A stretch of DNA of 24,574 nucleotides. It comes from an uncultured Victivallales bacterium (GTDB lineage: Bacteria > Verrucomicrobiota > Lentisphaeria > Oligosphaerales > JAFGRS01). The notes beneath the pieces were generated by a model that was not told where the DNA came from, did not search any database, and saw nothing but the letters and a program-made list of their open reading frames with translations. Where the stretch lies: assembly GCA_903834675.1 (NCBI GenBank), contig CAILKC010000526.1:1-24574 (forward strand), written 5' to 3'. Positions within the stretch are counted from its first letter, which is position 1. Every line of letters starts with the position of its first letter. The position numbers and the translations under genes are program-made. Below, piece by piece: positions 7,293 to 13,703 of the stretch.

Positions 7293-8927
7293 ATGCAGAG
7301 AATGCCGTTCGGTCCTGGACGTTGGCTGGCGCTGACCAGCCTGACTCTCTGCGCGCTGGGCACCTCCCGGTCTGGCCGGGCGCAGGAACCCGCCCCGCCG
7401 CCCGCGCCCGCCTTCAGTCTGGGCTCCGGCGTCGAGGTGCTGCGCCGGGGAGGCGACCTCCTGGTACGGAGCGCCTTTTCCGCGGAACAGGACGTCGTCA
7501 TCAGCCTCGGTCAGGGGACGAACCGGCAGTTCGACTTCCGGCAGACCCGGCTCGTGCCGCGCGGCGCCGAACTCAGCGCCAGCGTCTTCGAGGGGGGCGT
7601 GGGCATCCACTACTGCGGTGACGACTCGGCGCCGTGGAATATCAACGGCACCTACATCGGCGCGAACCATGGCTGCTCGGGCCTGCGCGAGGTCACCAGC
7701 CCAGGGCATGGTCGCGGCTTGGCCGACCTGGGCAGCGCCTGGAAGGACGAAGCCGGCAGCCTCTTCTACCTGGTCAAGATCGTGGACCAGGACAAGCTCC
7801 GCTTCATCTCGGCCAACCTCGGCACCGACACCCTCTGGAAGTTCAATACTACCGTCGCGGGAAAGACGCTTACCCGCGCCGAACCGCCGCTGACCCTGCC
7901 GGTCACCGCCTGCCTTCTGGCCCAACTGACTCCGGCTTGCCGCATCGCCCGGCAGGACTACCGGCTCAACGGGACCGACCCCGTGCCCGAGGGCAAGCCG
8001 CTGCGGGGGCGCTTCCTGGACCTGGTCGAGGAGTACGACATCATCAACCCAGCCGACCTGCTGCAAGACCTTATCGCGCACCCGGGCCAGGAACGGGATT
8101 TCATCGCCAGCCACCTGCGGGGGGTCATCCGCAACCGGATCACCTACCGCTTCCTGCCCTACGGCGCAACCCTGATCCGGCACGAGGCGGAGGCCCTGCA
8201 GGAGTTCCAACTGGGCTACATGGGCTTCGTGCAGAATGCCAAGCTCAATACCGGCGCCTTCGCGCGCCATGACTATTACGTTCCGCGCGTCCTGCCGTTC
8301 GTGCAGGACGGGATCTCCTACGACTTCCAGGCGCGGCAGGACTTCCGCGGCAAGGTGCCTAAGCCGCTGCACTTCGGGCCGCAGGCGAAGAACATCGCCG
8401 ACCCGGCGGCGCTGCCGGATCGCTTCATCCAGTTGCTGGGGACCGCGACCGACAGCGACCCGCGCTACCAGGTGGGGTTTGCCGTCGGTTACTCCATGAC
8501 CCAGGGCCTCACCGTGCCCGCTGAACGCGCCCGGAACGTGAACAATGCCCTGATGATCTACACCTCCAGCAAGAGCTACCCCACAGCCATCGACGCGAAG
8601 ATGGCCAATCCCATTCCGGCCGGCACAACCTTCGCCTCCGTCTCGTACCGACAGTACTTCAGCGCCGACGCCTGCCCCAACGCCACCTGCGCCTACTGGC
8701 ACCTGGAAGGCCGTGATCTGATCGCCTATGTCGACTTCCACCGACCGGTCGAGCGCGAGGTCCTGCGTCTGCCCATGGAGGCTGCCGGCAAGCCGCTCAC
8801 CGTGCTGGACAAGACCGACTCCATGACCGTGCTGGACCGCGCCGTGTCGGCGGCGGGCGCGGTGACGCTCTCGGTCGCCGGAACCCATGGCTATGCCGTC
8901 CTGCGGGTCGCCGAGGTCGGCGAGTGA
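7293..8927 (+). CDS. Secreted protein of unknown family
   Basis: This 544-residue protein begins with a typical signal peptide: basic MQRMPFGPGR, hydrophobic WLALTSLTLCALG, then small residues up to a likely cleavage after GRA at about residue 30. The mature part starts with a Pro/Ala linker and is beta-rich, with many aromatic and Asn/Gly turns and a few scattered Cys. Patches that might help a search are NGTYIGANHGCSG near residue 115, GYSMTQGL near 400 and YWHLEGRDLIAYVDFHR near 470. I do not recognise the family; the style resembles surface or periplasmic carbohydrate-acting proteins, which is inference only. The start follows GGGAG at good spacing. Repeat copies flank the gene in inverted orientation (6907-7020 and 8989-9100). 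Confidence 0.8.
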   Translation: MQRMPFGPGRWLALTSLTLCALGTSRSGRAQEPAPPPAPAFSLGSGVEVLRRGGDLLVRSAFSAEQDVVISLGQGTNRQFDFRQTRLVPRGAELSASVFEGGVGIHYCGDDSAPWNINGTYIGANHGCSGLREVTSPGHGRGLADLGSAWKDEAGSLFYLVKIVDQDKLRFISANLGTDTLWKFNTTVAGKTLTRAEPPLTLPVTACLLAQLTPACRIARQDYRLNGTDPVPEGKPLRGRFLDLVEEYDIINPADLLQDLIAHPGQERDFIASHLRGVIRNRITYRFLPYGATLIRHEAEALQEFQLGYMGFVQNAKLNTGAFARHDYYVPRVLPFVQDGISYDFQARQDFRGKVPKPLHFGPQAKNIADPAALPDRFIQLLGTATDSDPRYQVGFAVGYSMTQGLTVPAERARNVNNALMIYTSSKSYPTAIDAKMANPIPAGTTFASVSYRQYFSADACPNATCAYWHLEGRDLIAYVDFHRPVEREVLRLPMEAAGKPLTVLDKTDSMTVLDRAVSAAGAVTLSVAGTHGYAVLRVAEVGE

Positions 8928-8988
8928 ATCGGCGCCAGCGCGGGGTCTGACGGGGCCGACGGTTCTGACCTCTGGGGAGTACACGGCG

Positions 8989-9100
8989 TCCACTTCAGGG
9001 CTCAATCCTCGGTGTGGACGGGTACCCAGGCCGTTGCCCTGGGCGCCCACAACGCCCCTTTGGGGCTGAATACCACGGCCCATCCTTGTTGCACAGGTCG
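8989..9100 (-). repeat. Long interspersed repeat family, copy B (inverted relative to copy A)
   Basis: Its minus strand starts CGACCTGTGCAACAAGG, identical to copy A over the first 40 bases except for one, then differs at about nine of the next 60. It lies 62 bp after the stop of the secreted protein gene, so copies A and B bracket that gene as inverted repeats nearly 2 kb apart. Confidence 0.8.
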
Positions 9101-9192
9101 AGATTTCGTGGGAGTCTGAGGATGGCAGCGTGGAGATTACCTGCCCGGATCAAGACGTTGTCTATCGGTTGACGCGAATGAAAGAAGACTGA
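9070..9192 (+). pseudogene. Possible C-terminal remnant of a small gene
   Basis: An open frame without a sensible start runs to a TGA at 9190-9192 and ends VVYRLTRMKED. The last 30 or so codons have protein-like composition (WESEDGSVEITCPDQD precedes the tail), while the first part is repeat copy B. A gene truncated at its 5' end by the repeat would give this picture. It is short, so chance is not excluded. Confidence 0.2.
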
Positions 9193-9290
9193 AACGAGGA
9201 CTCAGAACCAGACCTTGGTGGCTACCCCGCGTCCCGCTCGGAGCCACAAGGCCAGCGTTGGGCCGTCCGCCACAGAACCCAGGAACCACG

Positions 9291-9542
9291 ATGGCCATCA
9301 AGCTTGACCCGCAGAGAGAGGCGTACCTCCTCGGATCGATCCGCCAGTTCTTCGCTGAGGAACTGGACGAAACCATCGGCGAGCTCAAGGCCCGTAAGGT
9401 CCTGGACTACTTCGTCCGCGAGGTCGGCCCAAGCGTCTACAACCAGGCGATTGCAGACGCGCAGCAGGCGCTTGAGCAGGCGGTGTCGGACCTTTCCGCA
9501 GCCCGCTTCGAGCCTGAGTTCGACTACTGGAAGAAGCGCTGA
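9291..9542 (+). CDS. DUF2164 family protein
   Basis: This 83-residue cytoplasmic protein of unknown function matches the DUF2164 pattern along its whole length. It has an N-terminal IKL-x7-LLGSIRQFFAEELDE helix, then the conserved IGELKARKVLDYFVREVGP and YNQAIADAQ segments (about residues 27-60), and a short C-terminal tail. The ATG at 9291 follows CAGGAA; an in-frame ATG 33 bp upstream would add residues that the family lacks. The gene is isolated, between repeat copy B and the palindromic element at 9741. Family recognition is from memory; function is not known. Confidence 0.85.
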   Translation: MAIKLDPQREAYLLGSIRQFFAEELDETIGELKARKVLDYFVREVGPSVYNQAIADAQQALEQAVSDLSAARFEPEFDYWKKR

Positions 9543-9624
9543 CCCAGCTCTTCGCGAGCGTTCTCCGGAGGGGGCCACCCAAGAGGATTCCGCTGAACAA
9601 CCCCAGCCTCCACGGAAACGCCCG

Positions 9625-9643
9625 CCGTAACTACTCAGGTACC
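9625..9643 (-). repeat. 34-bp interspersed repeat, degenerate inverted copy
   Basis: The minus strand reads GGTACCTGAGTAGTTACGG: it keeps the CCTGAGTAGT start and the TACGG of the other copies but lacks the CACCACC middle. Confidence 0.4.
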
Positions 9644-9740
9644 GGCCAGCCCCATGGTTTCGCCTTGAGGCAGCTGACGGTCTGACGCGGGCGGGCGTCC
9701 AAAATGGGGTGCGAGATTTTCCTCGTCCGGCTTCTGGATT

Positions 9741-9924
9741 CGTAACAGCTCAGGTGCAACTGCGTATCCTGCCCCAACGGGGTTGGGTCAGGGTGCCAAG
9801 ACGCAACCCCGTTGGGGTAGAAGCCCATGACCCCATGTGACCCAGGGTAGCGGCACCCTGGCCGCAACCCTGGGCTCTGAGCCGCAGCCCCGTTGGGGCA
9901 GGGAAATGCACCTGAGTTGTAACG
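9741..9924. mobile_element. 184-bp palindromic element with 18-bp terminal inverted repeats
   Basis: The left end CGTAACAGCTCAGGTGCA (9741-9758) and the right end TGCACCTGAGTTGTAACG (9907-9924) are inverted copies at 16 of 18 positions. The interior carries several GCCCCAACGGGG and CCCAGGGT/ACCCTGG palindromes, so transcripts would be strongly folded. No open frame spans it. It looks like a non-autonomous palindromic element of the same general type as the other repeats here. Confidence 0.65.
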
Positions 9925-9976
9925 AGAAAACTAAACTAATGCGGCGCGGGTTCTGCCACTGTCCGCGTGACGTTCT

Positions 9977-9998
9977 GCCCCACTCCGTCAGGTGGGGC
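9977..9998. other. Seven-bp stem hairpin GCCCCAC/GTGGGGC
   Basis: The arms 9977-9983 and 9992-9998 pair perfectly around an 8-base loop. There is no T-tract; it may be part of a repeat or a leader structure upstream of 10124. Confidence 0.35.
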
Positions 9999-10123
9999 CC
10001 TGATTCTGCGGTATGGTAGTCGGCATCGATCGGGCGTAAGCGCCCTGGCAACGACGGCAGCCGAGTCGGCCTGCGGGCGCGGTTGCTAGAGCCTGGACTG
10101 CGGGTACCACATTGAGACACATC

Positions 10124-12214
10124 ATGCATATCCTGCTGACGGTGACGGTGACGGCCGCGGCCCAGACGGCCTTGGGCGGCGGCCTGCTGCCCCCCGGCTC
10201 GTTCACCCGCATTCAGACGGCGGGCGCAACGCCGCCGCTGCGGACTGCGGCGGAGAGCCTGCGCGGCTTTTTGCGGGAGCGCAACGGCGGCGCGGACGTT
10301 GTCATCGAGCCCGAGACCACGACCGGTCCGGGGGCTCCCGCGGCGGGGACGATCGTGCTGGGGACGCCGACCGACAGTCCGCTGTTGGCGCGCTGGACGG
10401 CAGAGGGGCGGCTGGTTCTCGGTGCTGCCGCCGCGGCCAGTGACGCCTACGAGATCGCGGTGCTCGATGGCTGCCTGGTGGTGACCGGCGCCAGCCCGCG
10501 GGCGCTGCTCTACGGCGTGTACGAATTGCAGGATGTCCTCGCCGAGCACGGCGGCGTCCCCGCAGGCCTGCGCCGACAGGCCCGCCCGGCGCTGGCGCTG
10601 CGGCTGTTACACCCGCGTGTCCGCGGCGGCTTCGGATCGTACCGCCAGAGCGATATCGAGTTTCTGGCGCGTGCTGGGGGCAATGTGGCGCACCTGACGC
10701 ATGATTGGATGGGCGAGAAGACCTTCTTCAGCTTCGTGCCTTGCCCCGAGTTTCCCCGGGCGGTCGACGCGCCAGCGCTTGAGGCGAACCGCCGCCACCT
10801 GCGGCAGTACCTGGATTGGTGTCGGCTCTATGGGCTGGACGCCGCGCTTTGGCTCTGCGAGTTGCCCTGCCAGGGCGGACCCTGGGTGCCGGAGGCGCGG
10901 CGGCAGGAGTTCCTCGGGCGCTTTCCGGCGGACTGCCTGGCGGACACGGGTACTTACGAGGGCAAGGGCCTCTGCCTGGCGCACCCGCTGGTGGAACAGG
11001 CGTACCGGGGCATGATCCGGCGCTTCTGTACCGACTTTCCCGAGGTCGCCATGCTGCTGGTGTTCACCCTCGATTCGAGCGGCGAACTATGCGATCCGGC
11101 GACCTGCCCGCGGCATCAGGGCGTCAGCAAGCTCACGCAGTACAACCGCCTGCTGGCCCTGATGCTCGAGGAGGGCCGCGCGCTGCGGCCAGGGCTGCAA
11201 GTGTTCTCCGTGGGCTGGGGCTGGAAGTTCCGCGGCGAGCCGGACTTCCTGGCGCAGCAGGCCGGGCTGCCGGCCGGCGCCGGACTCGCATCGTTACCGG
11301 ATGGCGAGGCGTGGTCTTTCGACCGTAAGCTCACGGATGCCCTGGTTGCCTCCCGCGCCGTCACCCGGGAACGCGGCCAGGCGTTCTTGGGCTACGACAT
11401 CTTCTTCTGGGGTGATGATACCGTGTTCCCGCAAACTCAGCTCTATGACTTCCCGTTCGGCATTGCCCGCAAGTTGCAGCGCTGGCAGGCTCTTGGGGCC
11501 GATGGCATCTTCGATCAATGGGGGACCCAGGCGGAGTACGTGCAGTGCGATGCGGTGGCGCTTCGCGAGCGGCTGTTCCACCCGGAACCTGCGGACTCCG
11601 CAGGGCTCGAGGCCTGGGCCGAGTCGCTGGCGCGGCGGCGCTTTGGGCCCGCGGCAGCGGCGCCGGTGCTGGCAGCCTGGCAGGAGATCGAGCGAGCACA
11701 GCAGATCCAGTCCGACCACGCCTACTACTGGCATCACCTGCGCCCGGGGTGGTCCGGTCCCGTGCTGAGCTGTCCCCTGACGCTCGAGGCGCTGCAAGGC
11801 GTCAACCTGAGCGGCGGCGAACCGCCGAAACCCTACGGCAAGACAGACTACGCGCCGCACCGCGACGATGTCTCCCGAGCGACGGCCCTTGGCCCGGCCC
11901 TCGCGCAGGCAGCAGAGCATTTCGGCAAGGCCGTGAAGCAGCTCGAGCAAGCCCTCCTGGTCATCCCGCCCGTCCCCCGCTCGTTACTCGATCATTGGTA
12001 CACCCCCGAAGCGGGGGCCGCGGCGCGCCTGTCGCCCCGCGAACTGCTCGAGCAACAACTCATCGCCGTCCGCCTGCAGGAGCGCACCCAGCGCCGAATG
12101 AGCCGGTTCTTCACGGCCTTTGCTTGGGTCAAGACCTTGCCGCCATCAGGGGAGGCGGGATACGAGGCGGCGCGCGCCAAACTGCGGCTGCTACAGGCGG
12201 AGGACCAGCCCTAG
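10124..12214 (+). CDS. Secreted glycoside-hydrolase-like protein (GH20/GH67-type architecture)
   Basis: This 696-residue protein has a short signal peptide (MHILLTVTVTAAAQTALGGG). Residues about 20-150 look like the small alpha/beta domain that precedes the barrel in GH20 and GH67 enzymes (LRTAAESLRGFL, then GTIVLGTP, YEIAVLDGCLVVTG and ALLYGVYELQDVL). A probable TIM barrel follows (about 160-500), with DSSGELCDPATCP near residue 320 as the most catalytic-looking motif and FFWGDDTVFP, GIFDQWG later. The C-terminus is helical. The GH20 Asp-Glu pair is not seen, so family and substrate are not assigned; alpha-glucuronidase-like or beta-hexosaminidase-like activity are both possible. A TTG codon at 10112 could add four residues; I prefer the ATG at 10124. 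The gene converges on the phosphatase gene at 12714. Confidence 0.75.
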   Translation: MHILLTVTVTAAAQTALGGGLLPPGSFTRIQTAGATPPLRTAAESLRGFLRERNGGADVVIEPETTTGPGAPAAGTIVLGTPTDSPLLARWTAEGRLVLGAAAAASDAYEIAVLDGCLVVTGASPRALLYGVYELQDVLAEHGGVPAGLRRQARPALALRLLHPRVRGGFGSYRQSDIEFLARAGGNVAHLTHDWMGEKTFFSFVPCPEFPRAVDAPALEANRRHLRQYLDWCRLYGLDAALWLCELPCQGGPWVPEARRQEFLGRFPADCLADTGTYEGKGLCLAHPLVEQAYRGMIRRFCTDFPEVAMLLVFTLDSSGELCDPATCPRHQGVSKLTQYNRLLALMLEEGRALRPGLQVFSVGWGWKFRGEPDFLAQQAGLPAGAGLASLPDGEAWSFDRKLTDALVASRAVTRERGQAFLGYDIFFWGDDTVFPQTQLYDFPFGIARKLQRWQALGADGIFDQWGTQAEYVQCDAVALRERLFHPEPADSAGLEAWAESLARRRFGPAAAAPVLAAWQEIERAQQIQSDHAYYWHHLRPGWSGPVLSCPLTLEALQGVNLSGGEPPKPYGKTDYAPHRDDVSRATALGPALAQAAEHFGKAVKQLEQALLVIPPVPRSLLDHWYTPEAGAAARLSPRELLEQQLIAVRLQERTQRRMSRFFTAFAWVKTLPPSGEAGYEAARAKLRLLQAEDQP

Positions 12215-12216
12215 AC

Positions 12217-12240
12217 CGGTAGGGTCGGATCGCCCTACCG
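12217..12240. terminator. Eight-bp stem hairpin in a convergent gap
   Basis: CGGTAGGG (12217-12224) pairs with CCCTACCG (12233-12240) around an 8-base loop, just after the stop at 12214 and before the convergent phosphatase stop. It could serve both genes, but no T-tract follows on either strand. Confidence 0.4.
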
Positions 12241-12252
12241 CGGGGAGAGGGC

Positions 12253-12714
12253 TCAGCCCTCGGCGGCCAGTTCGTCGGCGAGGGCTTCCAGGGCCGGGCG
12301 CATCTGGCGCAGGCAGGCGCGATAGGCCTCGACGCCGCCGCCGAAGGGATCCGGTACCTCGTGGTCGCTCTCGCCCACAAACGCCATCAGCATCACCGTC
12401 TTGAGCCGCAGCCGCGGCAAGAGTTCCACCAGGCGCTCGCGATGTTCGCAGGCCAGGGTCACTACCAATTCGGCGCCGAGGGCTAGTTTGGGCGTCAGGG
12501 CTTTGCTCTTCATGCGCAGCAACGGGATACCCGCCTCGGCCAGGGCCTGCCGAACCGGCGCGGGAACTGGCTCGCCTTCGCGCGCCGTCAGCCCGGCGGA
12601 GTCCACCACCACGTCGCGCAGCCCACGCTGCGCACACAAAACGGCGAACGCCGCCGCCGCCATGGCACTGCGGCCGGTGTTCACTTCACACACGAACAAG
12701 ATCAGTCTGGACAT
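12253..12714 (-). CDS. Low-molecular-weight protein tyrosine phosphatase-like protein
   Basis: This 153-residue protein has the LMW-PTP/arsenate-reductase fold signature. The CX5R-S loop CEVNTGRS spans residues 9-16 (nucleophile Cys9, Arg15), near the N-terminus as in the family. The general-acid Asp is in PDPFGGG (Asp122). Length is typical. It should remove phosphate from tyrosine or from a low-molecular-weight substrate; related proteins control capsule and exopolysaccharide synthesis. It is the last gene of the minus-strand block, 48 bp after the epimerase, which fits a surface-polysaccharide role by context. No clear Shine-Dalgarno sequence precedes the ATG, so translation may depend on upstream genes. 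Confidence 0.88.
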   Translation of the reverse strand: MSRLILFVCEVNTGRSAMAAAAFAVLCAQRGLRDVVVDSAGLTAREGEPVPAPVRQALAEAGIPLLRMKSKALTPKLALGAELVVTLACEHRERLVELLPRLRLKTVMLMAFVGESDHEVPDPFGGGVEAYRACLRQMRPALEALADELAAEG

Positions 12715-12762
12715 GGTGGGTGGAGTTCTAGTCCCGACGGCCCCTGGGCAGTCGATTCAGGG

Positions 12763-13689
12763 TCAACCTTGGGTCTTCAGTTTGGCCGCAAAGAACTCGA
12801 TGGTGGCCGTGAGGCCGGCGTCGAAGTCGCTGGCGGGGACGTACCCCGTGGCCCGCAAGCGGTCCACGGAAGCCAGCGAGTGCTTCACGTCGCCTGGCCG
12901 TTCGGGCAGGTGGCGAACCTCGCTGCGCGACCCGGTCAGACGGACGATCCGCCGGGCGAGATCGTTGATGGTGATGCGACCGCCGTAAGCAACATTGTAG
13001 ACGCCCGTGTGCTCTCCCAGCGCGAAGTGGGCGTTCGCCGCGGCGATGTCCTTGACGTAGATAAAGTCCCGCGTCTGCTCGCCGTCACCGAAGATGGTGA
13101 TGGGCTCGTGGCGCAGTGCCTTGGTGACGAAGATCGGCACCGCTGCCGCGTATTGGCTACGGGGATCCTGCCGCGGGCCGAAGACATTGAAGTAGCGCAG
13201 GCAGGCCGTCGGCAGTCTGCCCTCACGGGCGAACAGGGTGCAGTAGTACTCGTCGGTGAGCTTGGTGATGGCGTAGGGGCTCTTGGGCTCGGGCACCATA
13301 CTCTCACGCTTGGGGACTTCCGGGTTGTCCCCGTAGATTGCCGCTGAGGTGCTCAGGCACAGCTTCCGCACCCCGGCCGCAGCCGCTTCCTCGAGCACGA
13401 TCAGGGTGCCGATGACGTTGATTTCCTCGGCCTCGACCGGCTTCTGCATGGACTCCGGCACGCTGATCATGGCCGCCAGGTGGAAGACGTAGTCCACGCC
13501 CTGCAGCGCCGCGCGCACGGCGGCCCGGTCCAGGATGGACGCCTCGATGATCTCGGCGCTCAGGCCGACCAGGTTGTGCCGGTGCCCAGACCGCAGGTTA
13601 TCCAGGACTCTGACCTCCGCCTGGCCCTGGAAGTGCTCGACGATATGGCTGCCGATGAAGCCGCAGCCGCCGGTGACCAAGATGCGCAT
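12763..13689 (-). CDS. NAD-dependent sugar-nucleotide epimerase/dehydratase (GalE-like SDR)
   Basis: This 308-residue extended short-chain dehydrogenase begins with the Rossmann motif GGCGFIGSH (residues 7-15). HLAAMISVPES (about 70-80) and STSAAIYG (113-120) precede the catalytic YAITK (Tyr139, Lys143). RYFNVFGPRQDP and GDGEQTRDFIYVKD follow in the substrate-binding half. This pattern is that of UDP-glucose/UDP-N-acetylglucosamine 4-epimerases and relatives; the exact sugar is not readable. ATG 13689 has GGGGG seven bases upstream; a longer frame to 13845 would overlap the hydrolase gene. It starts only 14 bp after the GH20-like gene, so the two are co-transcribed. Confidence 0.9.
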   Translation of the reverse strand: MRILVTGGCGFIGSHIVEHFQGQAEVRVLDNLRSGHRHNLVGLSAEIIEASILDRAAVRAALQGVDYVFHLAAMISVPESMQKPVEAEEINVIGTLIVLEEAAAAGVRKLCLSTSAAIYGDNPEVPKRESMVPEPKSPYAITKLTDEYYCTLFAREGRLPTACLRYFNVFGPRQDPRSQYAAAVPIFVTKALRHEPITIFGDGEQTRDFIYVKDIAAANAHFALGEHTGVYNVAYGGRITINDLARRIVRLTGSRSEVRHLPERPGDVKHSLASVDRLRATGYVPASDFDAGLTATIEFFAAKLKTQG

Positions 13690-13703
13690 GGGATTGCCCC
13701 CAA

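Larger units (their letters stand above)
8928..9290. other. Gap between secreted protein and DUF2164 genes
   Basis: The gap contains repeat copy B (8989-9100) and a short open frame ending at 9192 that looks like a coding remnant. Nothing else is recognised. Confidence 0.6.
9543..10123. other. Gap with palindromic element and hairpins
   Basis: No gene is supported. The gap holds a degenerate inverted copy of the 34-bp repeat (9625-9643), the 184-bp element (9741-9924), a 7-bp stem hairpin (9977-9998) and a small GGGCG/CGCCC hairpin (10032-10045) in the leader of the next gene. Confidence 0.7.

Noticed and set aside
7245..9083. 612-codon minus-strand open frame
   Set aside because: Antisense to the secreted protein gene; it runs through repeat copy B and has no signal, motif or ribosome site.
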